This document shows positions 1-6,696 of a stretch of DNA of 13,370 bases, in pieces. Each line of letters begins with the position of its first letter. Positions within the stretch are counted from its first letter, which is position 1. Under the pieces are notes generated by a model. It was not told the origin of the DNA and searched no databases. It was given only the letters and a program-made list of their open reading frames with translations. Made by a program: the position numbers and the translations under genes. Source of the DNA: Sulfurimonas sp. (GTDB taxonomy: Bacteria; Campylobacterota; Campylobacteria; Campylobacterales; Sulfurimonadaceae); NCBI GenBank assembly GCA_030673275.1, contig DAOVJL010000012.1, forward strand, positions 1 to 13,370, read 5' to 3'.

Positions 1-1
1 C

Positions 2-421
2 TGTTTAAAAACAGGCATAGAAGGTGTAAGTGAAAATATTAGAGTTATCTCAATACTTGGAAAATATCTTGAACACCCTAGAACATTCTACTTTAAAAAT
101 GATGAAGCACAAGTTTATATATCTTCTGCTGACTGGATGCCAAGAAACTTAGTCAGAAGAATAGAACTTTTAACCGCCATAAAAGATGAAAAATCTAAAG
201 AAAAAATCATTCAGATACTAAAACTTCAGTGCTCAGACAATGCTTTAGCACACGAACTTCAAAGTGATGGTTCATACATCAAGATAAAAAAAGATGGTGA
301 AAAAAGTATAAATAATCATAAACTTTTAGAAGATTATGTAAATAGAATCTCAAAAGCTACAAAAAAAGAGACAGGAAGTTCTATTGAACAACTGGTTTCT
401 CGTCTATTTACAGAAAGCTAA
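2..421 (+). CDS. ppk: Polyphosphate kinase, C-terminal fragment (gene runs in from left edge)
   Basis: Polyphosphate kinase 1 reversibly moves the terminal phosphate of ATP onto polyphosphate. Only the last 139 residues are present; the frame is open to the left edge, so the start and most of the catalytic core lie outside the window. What is visible is the end of the second phospholipase-D-like domain: GIEGVSENIRVISILGKYLEH, then the family hallmark YISSADWMPRNLVRRIE at about residues 40-56 of the fragment. The histidine in the LEHPR motif corresponds, as far as I can place it, to the second conserved catalytic-region histidine of E. coli PPK. The tail after RRIELLTAI is charged and variable, as is usual. 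The TAA stop is followed two bases later by the next ATG, so the downstream gene is probably cotranscribed. The first in-frame ATG (137) is inside the conserved motif and is not the start. Confidence 0.93.
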   Translation, partial: CLKTGIEGVSENIRVISILGKYLEHPRTFYFKNDEAQVYISSADWMPRNLVRRIELLTAIKDEKSKEKIIQILKLQCSDNALAHELQSDGSYIKIKKDGEKSINNHKLLEDYVNRISKATKKETGSSIEQLVSRLFTES

Positions 422-423
422 AA

Positions 424-951
424 ATGCTACATAGTTTTAAAGGGATGAATCCTAAACTTGGAGACAGAACTTGGATCGCACCATCTGCTGATGTTGTTGG
501 AGATGTAACTTGTGGAACTGATTGCTCTATTTGGTTTGGTACGGTTGTAAGGGGTGATGTTCACTTTATAACAATCGGCGACAGAGTTAGTGTACAAGAC
601 TTAAGTATGATTCATGTAACTCATCATAAAAAAGATGATAGAAGTGATGGAAATCCAACTATTATTGGTGATGATGTAACTATCGGTCATCGTGTAATGC
701 TTCATGGATGTACAATAGAGAATGCTTGCCTTATCGGTATGAGTGCAACTATACTTGATGGTGCTGTTATTGGAAAAGAGTCTATTGTTGGCGCCGGTTC
801 ACTTATAACTAAAAACAAAAAATTTCCACCCCGCTCACTTATCATGGGTAGTCCTGCCAAGGTTGTCAGAGAGTTAAATGACGAAGAGGTTAAAGAGTTA
901 TACGCTTCAGCTTCTAGATATGTAGAGTTTAAATCTCACTACCAAGAGTAA
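424..951 (+). CDS. Gamma-carbonic anhydrase family hexapeptide-repeat protein (YrdA/CaiE/PaaY-like)
   Basis: This 175-residue protein has the repeating [LIV]-G-x4 pattern of a left-handed beta helix (IGDRVSVQD, IGDDVTIGH, IGMSATILDGAVIGKESIVGAGS) and the usual C-terminal helix after the GSPAKVVREL motif. The three zinc-ligand histidines of gamma-class carbonic anhydrases are present at H64, H89 and H94 (MIHVTHH and IGHRVMLHGC). R43 and D45 in VVRGDV and Q58-D59 match conserved active-site positions. Known members are trimers with the metal at subunit interfaces. Many bacterial members of this length have little or no carbonic anhydrase activity, and the acidic proton-shuttle loop of the archaeal Cam enzyme is not evident, so the real reaction is uncertain. 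Length is typical. The gene follows ppk by 2 bases and precedes the membrane-protein gene by 7 bases, suggesting one transcript. The ribosome-binding site is weak, so coupling to ppk is plausible. Confidence 0.9.
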   Translation: MLHSFKGMNPKLGDRTWIAPSADVVGDVTCGTDCSIWFGTVVRGDVHFITIGDRVSVQDLSMIHVTHHKKDDRSDGNPTIIGDDVTIGHRVMLHGCTIENACLIGMSATILDGAVIGKESIVGAGSLITKNKKFPPRSLIMGSPAKVVRELNDEEVKELYASASRYVEFKSHYQE

Positions 952-958
952 AGATATT

Positions 959-1570
959 ATGCCTGATTACTTTATATTTGCAGATATTATTGGAATCATA
1001 GCTTTCAGCATAAGTGGCTTTTTAATCGCTATCAAAAACGACCTGGATATTTTAGGTATTTTAATAGCATCCGCATTAACAGCTCTTGGCGGAGGAATAA
1101 TAAGAGATGCAATTTTAAGTTCTGCACCTTTTGCATTTACCTCACTCTATCCAGCTGCTACACTCATCTTTACTATCTTTTTAGCCTTTGTATTTAAACT
1201 ATATAACAAAGCATCTATTGAAAAAAAGTGGATATTTGTAGTTAGTGATACAATCGGATTAGTAGCTTTTAGTATTACAGGTGCCCTTTTAGCTATCAAT
1301 GCAGAGTATAACTTCTTTGGTATAGTAATTTTAAGTTTTATTACTGCAGTAGGCGGAGGAGTTACCAGAGATATTATGATCAACCAAGTTCCAACTGTCT
1401 TGGTCAGCGATTTTTACGGTTCTATTGCAATTATAGTCGCTCTACTTTTGGGGGCAGTTCAACTACTTGGTATTATGAATGAGTTTACTATAATATCTAT
1501 AGCACTATTTAGCATAGCACTAAGGCTTATAGCTTATAAAAAAGAGTGGCATCTTCCAAAGTTGAATTAG
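959..1570 (+). CDS. TRIC/UPF0126 family (YicG/YadS-like) inner-membrane protein
   Basis: The 203-residue product is almost entirely hydrophobic, with about seven predicted membrane segments and an internal duplication. Each half carries an AFS-I-[ST]-G motif (residues 15-20 and 103-108) and a glycine-rich GGGxxRD motif (GGGIIRD at 44-50, GGGVTRDI at 132-139). This duplicated pattern is the signature of the UPF0126 family. Structures of prokaryotic members show trimeric cation channels related to animal TRIC channels, so potassium or other monovalent-cation permeation is the likely activity; some relatives have been linked to glycine uptake, so the substrate here is not settled. The start is the ATG 7 bases after the carbonic-anhydrase-like gene, with the purine-rich stretch at that gene's 3' end serving as ribosome-binding site. 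It is probably the last gene of the ppk operon, because a separate promoter appears just after it. Confidence 0.88.
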   Translation: MPDYFIFADIIGIIAFSISGFLIAIKNDLDILGILIASALTALGGGIIRDAILSSAPFAFTSLYPAATLIFTIFLAFVFKLYNKASIEKKWIFVVSDTIGLVAFSITGALLAINAEYNFFGIVILSFITAVGGGVTRDIMINQVPTVLVSDFYGSIAIIVALLLGAVQLLGIMNEFTIISIALFSIALRLIAYKKEWHLPKLN

Positions 1571-1598
1571 AAGATTGCAGTATCTTTTATAAAAAATA

Positions 1599-1607
1599 TG
1601 CTACACT
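1599..1607 (+). promoter_or_regulatory. Probable extended -10 promoter for the small lipoprotein gene
   Basis: TG-C-TACACT matches the extended -10 pattern TGnTAnnnT common in Campylobacterota promoters, where a -35 box is usually weak or absent. Transcription would begin near 1613-1615, giving a leader of roughly 22 bases with the sequence AAGAGG as ribosome-binding site before the ATG at 1636. It lies after the stop of the preceding gene. Confidence 0.5.
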
Positions 1608-1635
1608 ATATTACTTAAATCAAAAGAGGGTTCGT

Positions 1636-1746
1636 ATGAAAAAATTAATCGTTGTAACACTGATATTACTCTTTAGTATCACTACTGTTGGATGTTCTGG
1701 AAAATCATGGTTCGCTCCAGGTCAAGCAAAAAAAGTCGTAAAATAG
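1636..1746 (+). CDS. Very small predicted lipoprotein (36 aa)
   Basis: The reading frame is open further upstream, but the ATG at 1636 is chosen because it has an AAGAGG ribosome-binding site, follows a plausible -10 box, and gives a textbook lipoprotein signal peptide: two lysines, a hydrophobic run of about 14 residues, then the lipobox T-V-G-C with the lipidated cysteine at residue 20. Signal peptidase II cleavage would leave only 17 residues, CSGKSWFAPGQAKKVVK. Serine after the cysteine suggests outer-membrane sorting by the E. coli Lol rule, if that applies here. The mature peptide is basic and contains the short motif FAPGQAKK. I do not recognise the family. The gene stands alone: promoter-like sequence before it, a perfect hairpin after it, and a convergent neighbour (argJ). 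Entericidin-like or other tiny lipoproteins are loose comparisons only. Confidence 0.7.
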   Translation: MKKLIVVTLILLFSITTVGCSGKSWFAPGQAKKVVK

Positions 1747-1754
1747 TTCGTCTA

Positions 1755-1778
1755 ATTACCAAGCTTTTGCTTGGTAAT
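1755..1778. terminator. Perfect inverted repeat between convergent genes, probable bidirectional terminator
   Basis: ATTACCAAGC and GCTTGGTAAT form a perfect 10-base-pair stem around a TTTT loop, 8 bases after the lipoprotein stop and 16 bases from the argJ stop on the other strand. The position between two convergent genes fits transcription termination for both. There is no clean T-run on either side, so it is not a canonical intrinsic terminator; the stem may instead act mainly to stabilise the 3' end of the short lipoprotein mRNA. Confidence 0.6.
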
Positions 1779-1794
1779 GTATGATAATTCAACT

Positions 1795-2970
1795 TTAAGT
1801 TCTATAATCCGCATTAATTTTCACATATTCATGACCTAAATCACATCCATATGCTTTAAAGCTTCCATTACCAATACCTAAGTCACAAGAAATTGTGAAT
1901 TTTTTATGCTGCATAACTACTGCACATTTTTTTTCCATCTCTTCGTCGAAGTAGAGATTACCTTTGTCATAAACACAGTGATTATCAAAAGAGATTTTTA
2001 AACTCTCTTCATTCGCTTGGGCTCCACTTGCTCCAATAGTTGAGGCAATTCTTCCCCAGTTTGGATCTTCACCAAAAAGTGCAGTTTTTACAAGAAGAGA
2101 ATCTGAAAGTGCTTTTGCAGCTACTTCAGCATCTGTATCATCTTTTGCACCTGTTATCTTGTATGTAACAAGCTTTGTAGCACCTTCACCATCTCTTACC
2201 ATCTCTAGAGCCAAAAAGTGCATAACTTTAAACAAAGCCTCGGCAAATGCCGCTTTATCATAAGCTCCACTTTTTGAATTACTCAAAAGTAAAACAGTAT
2301 CATTTGTTGAAGTATCTCCATCAACACTAATAGCATTAAATGTTGTCTTGGTTACTTCATCTAAAACCTCTTGCATATCAGCTTTTGAAACTGCTGCGTC
2401 AGTCGTAATGAAACAAAGCATAGTAGCCATTGCAGGATTTATCATACCCGCACCTTTTGCAATAGCACCAATGTTGAAACTACTGCCATCATCCAGCTTT
2501 ACTTTAAAAGCACACTCTTTGGAAAATGCGTCTGTTGTCATTATTGCTTTAGCTGCAGAACTTGAATCTTTTTTAGAGTAATCAAATAGTTTAACACCAT
2601 CTATGATTTTTTCTTTTGGCAGTCTAACACCGATTACGCCTGTTGAGCTCATAATCGGATTTTTCACATCTGTGCATGTAGAGAGTATCTCATCTATATC
2701 TTCAATCCCTGCTCTGCCGGTCATAGCATTTGCATTTTTAGAATTGATCAGTACAAAATTTGTAGTGAATTCACCCATGTTGCGAAAGTGTCTTATTGGC
2801 GCAGCCGTCATTTTATTTGTAGTAAATACTGAAGCTACTTCGCACTCATTTTCACTGTATATAAACGCCATATCTTTTGCGCTATCAGGCTTCAGTCCAG
2901 CACTTACACCATCTGCAAAAAAGCCGTCACTTGCACAAACTCCACCTTGTGAATAGATTATATTATACAA
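1795..2970 (-). CDS. argJ: Bifunctional ornithine acetyltransferase / N-acetylglutamate synthase
   Basis: ArgJ moves the acetyl group from N-acetylornithine to glutamate in the cyclic arginine pathway; some members also use acetyl-CoA. The 391-residue protein has the complete family pattern. The self-cleavage site is in [14 protein letters not shown], with T183 as the new N-terminal nucleophile of the beta chain. The oxyanion-hole residues T110-G111 lie in SSTGVIG, the C-terminal half has [19 protein letters not shown], and the protein ends in the canonical NADYRT. The start is a TTG: no upstream ATG fits, the N-terminal [18 protein letters not shown] aligns with the usual beginning, and AAGGAG sits 7 bases before it. 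The TTG lies 8 bases inside the 3' end of the potassium-channel gene, so translation is probably coupled. Whether this enzyme is mono- or bifunctional cannot be read from sequence by eye. Confidence 0.96.
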   Translation of the reverse strand: MYNIIYSQGGVCASDGFFADGVSAGLKPDSAKDMAFIYSENECEVASVFTTNKMTAAPIRHFRNMGEFTTNFVLINSKNANAMTGRAGIEDIDEILSTCTDVKNPIMSSTGVIGVRLPKEKIIDGVKLFDYSKKDSSSAAKAIMTTDAFSKECAFKVKLDDGSSFNIGAIAKGAGMINPAMATMLCFITTDAAVSKADMQEVLDEVTKTTFNAISVDGDTSTNDTVLLLSNSKSGAYDKAAFAEALFKVMHFLALEMVRDGEGATKLVTYKITGAKDDTDAEVAAKALSDSLLVKTALFGEDPNWGRIASTIGASGAQANEESLKISFDNHCVYDKGNLYFDEEMEKKCAVVMQHKKFTISCDLGIGNGSFKAYGCDLGHEYVKINADYRT

Positions 2971-4093
2971 ATTTTAGCTCCTTAGGCTTATCTCTTTTTC
3001 TTAACAATTCTTTAGTTATGTTTATATCTTTTTGAGTTCCAATAATAAGCAGTCTACACTCACTAGTAATTAAAACATCACCTTTTGGCATTGCTAAAAA
3101 CTTACCGTCTTTTTTTGTTATACCGATAACTGAAGTATTAGTTATTTGACGAAAATGTGTCTCTTTTAGCTTTTTAAGAACAGCCCAGCTATATTTTGGA
3201 ACTTCAACTTCTTCCATATCTAAAGGATTATCACTTTTGTATAAAAACTCTTCAAGAAGATTTTCCATATCTGGACGAGAAGCCATTGCACTAATTCTTT
3301 GAGCAGTAAGTTTTGTAGGTGACACAACTGTATCAGCTCCTAATTTTTTAAGTTTTTCAATATCACTTATACTCTCAGCAGATGAAATAACATAGTATGG
3401 TCTTGGTAAAAAGTGCTCTTTTTCAAAAAGTCTAACAGATGCTATTAAAGCAATATTATCACTCATTGAATCTGAAAGAGTTATAAGACCTTTAGCAGAT
3501 GCCAGATGAGCTTTTAACATTGTAAGCTCTGCATGTGGTTCAGCTTTTAAGTATGTTGGATAGTTATGCTCTTCTGCCCATTGGTGAATCTCTTCTCTAG
3601 GGTCAATAACAATAAAAGGTATATGATTCTTTTTTAACTGCTTTGTAACTTCCAGGGTGTAATCATTATGATAACAAACAACAAAATGTTTCTTGAGCCT
3701 TGCTATATCATACAACATTCTTCGCTCCTTTAAAATGGCAACTATATTTCCTCTGTTTAATTCTGAAACTAAAATACTAATAGCACTAGTAAATATTGCG
3801 AATCCAGATATTATAAGAGTTATGGTAAAAATTCTACCAGTGTCTGAGACGGGTGCAATCTCTCCAAATCCAACTGTAGTAAACGTGATACCTGTTTGAT
3901 AGATAGCATCCATTAAACTAAAATCATCGATTATGACAAAGCCCATGGTGCCAATCATCATAGTAAGAACGGTTAAGATTAGTGGTAGGCGAAATGCCTT
4001 GAGGTGAGGATAAACTTCAGGAAGAAGTTTTACATCAGGTTTGGGAGAAGCCTCCCAGTGTAAAAACTTTCGAACTCTCTCTAAGAGATTCAA
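2963..4093 (-). CDS. Two-TM potassium channel with cytoplasmic RCK (TrkA-N/TrkA-C) domains
   Basis: The 376-residue product has a short basic N-terminus, a first membrane helix (about 33-55), a pore loop with the potassium selectivity filter TTVGFG at 72-77, a second helix (about 88-112), then a cytoplasmic RCK_N domain (about 135-270) and an RCK_C-like region (about 295-365). This is the MthK-like layout. H. pylori has a channel next to rpmB as well (HP0490/HP0491, recalled), so this is likely its orthologue, a K+ channel for potassium homeostasis. The first beta strand, [11 protein letters not shown], lacks the GxGxxG found in nucleotide-binding RCK domains, although D164 at the end of the second strand is present; ligand binding may differ. 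The start is a TTG with AGGAA 6 bases before it, 18 bases after the rpmB stop. It overlaps argJ by 8 bases. Confidence 0.9.
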   Translation of the reverse strand: MNLLERVRKFLHWEASPKPDVKLLPEVYPHLKAFRLPLILTVLTMMIGTMGFVIIDDFSLMDAIYQTGITFTTVGFGEIAPVSDTGRIFTITLIISGFAIFTSAISILVSELNRGNIVAILKERRMLYDIARLKKHFVVCYHNDYTLEVTKQLKKNHIPFIVIDPREEIHQWAEEHNYPTYLKAEPHAELTMLKAHLASAKGLITLSDSMSDNIALIASVRLFEKEHFLPRPYYVISSAESISDIEKLKKLGADTVVSPTKLTAQRISAMASRPDMENLLEEFLYKSDNPLDMEEVEVPKYSWAVLKKLKETHFRQITNTSVIGITKKDGKFLAMPKGDVLITSECRLLIIGTQKDINITKELLRKRDKPKELKFV

Positions 4094-4111
4094 GCTTATT
4101 TCCTATTACTC

Positions 4112-4300
4112 TTAAGAGTTTTTCTTAAGTGTACGTAACTCTCTTGCAGAGATTTTAATTTTTTTAGTAGTACCGTCATCTAAAGTGATACGTACTGTTC
4201 TAAGGTTTAATAAAAAACGACGTTTAGTTCTATTCTTTGCGTGAGAAACATTGTTTCCACTCATTGGGCCTTTGCCACTTATAGCACATCTTCTTGCCAT
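4112..4300 (-). CDS. rpmB: 50S ribosomal protein L28
   Basis: The 62-residue basic protein begins [23 protein letters not shown] and continues [15 protein letters not shown], the standard L28 pattern (the CxxxGKxPxxGNNVSHAxxRTKR motif). It binds 23S rRNA in the large subunit. Of the cysteines used in zinc-binding L28 forms, only the first, C5, is obvious, so this looks like the zinc-free type. Start: ATG with AAGGAAG 5 bases upstream and a TATAAT box 36 to 41 bases upstream. It heads the minus-strand unit rpmB-channel-argJ; no terminator is visible in the 18 bases after it. It is divergent from the HDOD gene. Confidence 0.97.
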   Translation of the reverse strand: MARRCAISGKGPMSGNNVSHAKNRTKRRFLLNLRTVRITLDDGTTKKIKISARELRTLKKNS

Positions 4301-4335
4301 ATTAGCTTCCTTATTTTAGGTTTTTAAAGTTGCGA

Positions 4336-4341
4336 ATTATA
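4336..4341 (-). promoter_or_regulatory. -10 box of rpmB promoter
   Basis: On the minus strand the sequence reads TTGATATAATTCGC, containing a perfect TATAAT. Transcription would start near 4329, leaving a leader of about 28 bases with a good ribosome-binding site before rpmB. No TTGACA-like -35 is present; the upstream DNA is T-rich, as is usual for sigma-70 promoters in Campylobacterota. Confidence 0.65.
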
Positions 4342-4424
4342 TCAAGCTAAAGCAAAACTTCTGCTTAAGGGTAATAATAATATAGATTCTTTTAAACTTT
4401 ATAGTTATTTTATCATTATACAGA

Positions 4425-4430
4425 TAGAAT
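4425..4430 (+). promoter_or_regulatory. Possible -10 box for the HDOD/CheX-like gene pair
   Basis: TAGAAT lies 28 bases before the ATG of the HDOD gene, in the 157-base divergent region shared with the rpmB promoter. The region is very AT-rich and several other hexamers (for example TATACA a few bases upstream) could serve instead, so the exact box is uncertain. No operator-like dyad is evident between the two promoters. Confidence 0.3.
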
Positions 4431-4457
4431 ATAAAAAACAAAATAAATGTAGAGATT

Positions 4458-5255
4458 ATGATAACAAAAGACAAAATAGATGCCTTTATAGAGAAAATAC
4501 CTCCTACACCGGAAGTATTAAAAGAGACTCTTTCTCTACTCAATATTGGAGAATTAACAAAAGCTGCAAAAATAGCCGAGGGTGATTTAGCACTTAAATC
4601 ATATCTGAAAAATATCGTAAATAAACCTATATACGGCTTTGCCAATGAAGTTAGTGATATCTCACAAATATTTGGAATACTTGGTGTCACACTATCACAA
4701 CAAACGGTATACAACTATATGATTTCTCTTCTCAGCCCAGATAAATGGCTTTTGTTTAAACTAAACTCTAAATCATTTTATGAACTCCAAGCTCAACTGT
4801 CTAAAAAATGGGAAATGATATTAAAACATCTAGAAATAAATGATAAAAATATATATGGAGCAATTAGCTTACTACCGGCAAGCATAATCGTTTCAGAGGC
4901 ACTTTTTAACGAAAAAATAGATGAAGTAACTCTTTTACGAAGTACAAAAGCTCTTGATTACAACACTATTCTTACTCGTTTATGTGGAGTTGGTCTTTTT
5001 GATATTTGTGAACAGATCGCTGATAAATGGGAGATGGATCAAATTATTCCTCAAATCATACAATCTGCTTCCGGTCTAAAACCATCAGATGATGAAATGA
5101 TTAATAACTTGGGAAAATGGATGCACCTTTTGCTATTTTATGAACTTTCTCAGCCATTATTCATAGAAGCCGGACTCAACGACTTTGTTGATTTTCAAGT
5201 TGATTATGTTGCTGATATATATGATGAGTTTACAACTATTATGGAGATTGGATGA
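4458..5255 (+). CDS. HDOD-domain protein (degenerate, no HD metal residues seen)
   Basis: The 265-residue protein begins like an HDOD (HD-related output) domain: the P-P-T-P-E motif at 15-19 followed by a leucine-rich helix, then ALKSYLKNIVNKPIYGF (about 45-61, equivalent to the usual 'L..LANSAFYG') and ISQIFGILGVTLSQQTVYNY (68-87, the usual 'I..AI..LG...L'). HDOD proteins are helical relatives of HD phosphohydrolases that act as signalling adaptors rather than enzymes. Where an HD pair would be expected (the segment NIYGAISLLPASIIVSEAL, 131-149) there is neither H nor D, so catalysis is unlikely. No other domain is recognised. Start: ATG with AGAGATT upstream; weak but well placed. Its TGA stop overlaps the ATG of the next gene (ATGA), so the two proteins are probably made together and may interact. 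Confidence 0.75.
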   Translation: MITKDKIDAFIEKIPPTPEVLKETLSLLNIGELTKAAKIAEGDLALKSYLKNIVNKPIYGFANEVSDISQIFGILGVTLSQQTVYNYMISLLSPDKWLLFKLNSKSFYELQAQLSKKWEMILKHLEINDKNIYGAISLLPASIIVSEALFNEKIDEVTLLRSTKALDYNTILTRLCGVGLFDICEQIADKWEMDQIIPQIIQSASGLKPSDDEMINNLGKWMHLLLFYELSQPLFIEAGLNDFVDFQVDYVADIYDEFTTIMEIG

Positions 5256-6646
5256 AAGCCGTAACTAAAAATGGAGTAGCCGTTTTCTCACCACAAGGTT
5301 TCTTAGATGGAAACAATACAAGCTCTTTTTTAAATATTGAAGACGTAGAGGCTGCTGTAAATTTAAAAGCAGATATAATTTTAATCTCACTAAAAAAAGT
5401 TATTTTTTTTAATCGTAACGGCTTAGATACTTTTGTAAAACTTTTTTCAAAAATTCGTAAAAAAAATTCAGCTGTAGTCGGTTTCTGCGATTACGATTTC
5501 AACAAATACAATGCAATTAAAAAATTTTATAAAGATGAAATATACTTCTCACTCTTTAAAACTTTAGACATAGCCTACCTGTTTTCATCTAGTTTTAAAA
5601 ATCAAAATAAAACTATTCTTATTTACAGCAGTGACAATTCTCAACGCTCTGCTATGGCAATTGAGCTGCATGATAATGGGCATAATCCGATTATTGCTCA
5701 AAATGAGGAAGATTACCTTGAAAAAAAATCTAAAGAAGGCACTTATGATTATGTTGTAGACTCTACATTTTTGGGGCAAATGGGACAAAAAGTTGCAACT
5801 CGCGTAACAGGTAATGCCATCGTATATACTGTTTCAGATTTTTTAGATGTTGATATTACTGATAAGTTTAATATTGAGTACCACAACAATTCGCTAAATG
5901 TTGGTTTTAGACTTTTTATATTTGATGCTTGCAAGGTTATAAGTATGAATGTTCATGCCATTAACTTTTTCTCAAGATTAGCAAGTGCAGCGGCTGAATA
6001 TAATGCAACAATATGTTTTGCCGGAATGTCATTTGGTAAAACACCAAAAGAGTTTAAAGAGACTCTTGAAGACTCTGGAATACTTTTTTATAAACAACTA
6101 GATGATATTCTTCAAAATAAAGAGCTGTTAAAAGAGCTTGGTGCCAGCAGTGCTGCAAATATAAAAAATAAAAGAGCTTTAAATAAAAAAAATGTATCAG
6201 AGCTTCCTAACTTTATTGATGCAGCCGTTGTAACTATAGAGATGATGACAAATGCTAAAGCAATTAAAGAATCTGTAGAGATTCACAATTTAGTTATTGA
6301 TGACAAAGAAGATAAAATTGCCAGCTCTATCGGTTACTATGGAGATATTGACGGTATGGTTATTTTAGTTTTTCCAACAAAGATTGCTCAAAAAGCTTGT
6401 GAACTTCTTATTGGAGAGAGTACAGATGATTTAGAGCTTGTCTTAGACACATTAGCTGAACTTGTTAATATTGTTGGTGGTAATATAAAAACTCTTCTTT
6501 CAAACGATAATATAGATGTAAATATTACACTTCCTAGAACATACCAAAATATTGACAACTTACTTGAAGTTATTGATAACAGAAAAGGTGTACAAGTAGA
6601 TTTGTCTTTTGATGATAATAAATTTCTATTTTTCTTAACAAGATAA
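5252..6646 (+). CDS. Multidomain signalling protein: STAS-like, receiver-like, STAS-like, CheX-like phosphatase domain
   Basis: I read four domains in these 464 residues. (a) 1-115: STAS-like (GVAVFSPQGFLDGNN... IILISLKKVIFFNRNGLDTF), but the position of the phosphorylatable serine reads NRNG. (b) About 119-205: receiver-like fold (KTILIYSSDNS..., YDYVVDS with D170 at the phospho-acceptor position), lacking the N-terminal acidic pair and the conserved lysine. (c) About 207-290: a second STAS-like unit (LFIFDACKVISMNVHAINFF). (d) About 318-464: CheX/CheC-like, with GDIDGMVILVFP, then DTLAELVNIVGGNIKTLL; E403 and N406 form the ExxN signature of CheX-type CheY-P phosphatases, and LPRT follows as in that family. 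This suggests dephosphorylation of a response regulator, with the front half for protein binding. It overlaps the HDOD gene by 4 bases. The C-terminal assignment is firmer than the middle ones. No membrane segment or signal peptide. Confidence 0.65.
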   Translation: MKAVTKNGVAVFSPQGFLDGNNTSSFLNIEDVEAAVNLKADIILISLKKVIFFNRNGLDTFVKLFSKIRKKNSAVVGFCDYDFNKYNAIKKFYKDEIYFSLFKTLDIAYLFSSSFKNQNKTILIYSSDNSQRSAMAIELHDNGHNPIIAQNEEDYLEKKSKEGTYDYVVDSTFLGQMGQKVATRVTGNAIVYTVSDFLDVDITDKFNIEYHNNSLNVGFRLFIFDACKVISMNVHAINFFSRLASAAAEYNATICFAGMSFGKTPKEFKETLEDSGILFYKQLDDILQNKELLKELGASSAANIKNKRALNKKNVSELPNFIDAAVVTIEMMTNAKAIKESVEIHNLVIDDKEDKIASSIGYYGDIDGMVILVFPTKIAQKACELLIGESTDDLELVLDTLAELVNIVGGNIKTLLSNDNIDVNITLPRTYQNIDNLLEVIDNRKGVQVDLSFDDNKFLFFLTR

Positions 6647-6660
6647 AAGAAGCGCTTAGC

Positions 6661-6679
6661 TATAATTTCTAAGTATAAT
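6661..6679 (+). promoter_or_regulatory. Tandem TATAAT boxes, probable promoter of rpe-trpF-dnaQ
   Basis: Two perfect TATAAT hexamers (6661-6666 and 6674-6679) lie 13 bases apart in the 50-base gap before rpe. Starts from the first would give a leader of about 24 bases that keeps the AAAAAGG ribosome-binding site (6684-6690). Starts from the second would put that site almost at the 5' end. No convincing -35 is seen. Confidence 0.5.
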
Positions 6680-6696
6680 AGTAAAAAAGGTTTATA

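Noticed and set aside
1546..1635. Upstream extension of the small lipoprotein to an earlier start
   Set aside because: The longer form would overlap the preceding gene, bury the promoter and put a hydrophilic stretch before the lipoprotein signal peptide.
2348..2956. Two plus-strand open frames antisense to argJ
   Set aside because: argJ is intact with all motifs on the other strand; the antisense products show no recognisable pattern.
4108..4119. Perfect palindrome ACTCTTAAGAGT at the end of rpmB as a terminator or operator
   Set aside because: Allowing a loop leaves only four base pairs and no T-run follows on the minus strand; it partly covers rpmB codons.
4337..4714. Minus-strand open frame of 125 codons across the rpmB-HDOD gap
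   Set aside because: It lies mostly antisense to the HDOD gene, and its product is a low-complexity hydrophobic sequence typical of a shadow of AT-rich coding DNA. It also spans both divergent promoters.
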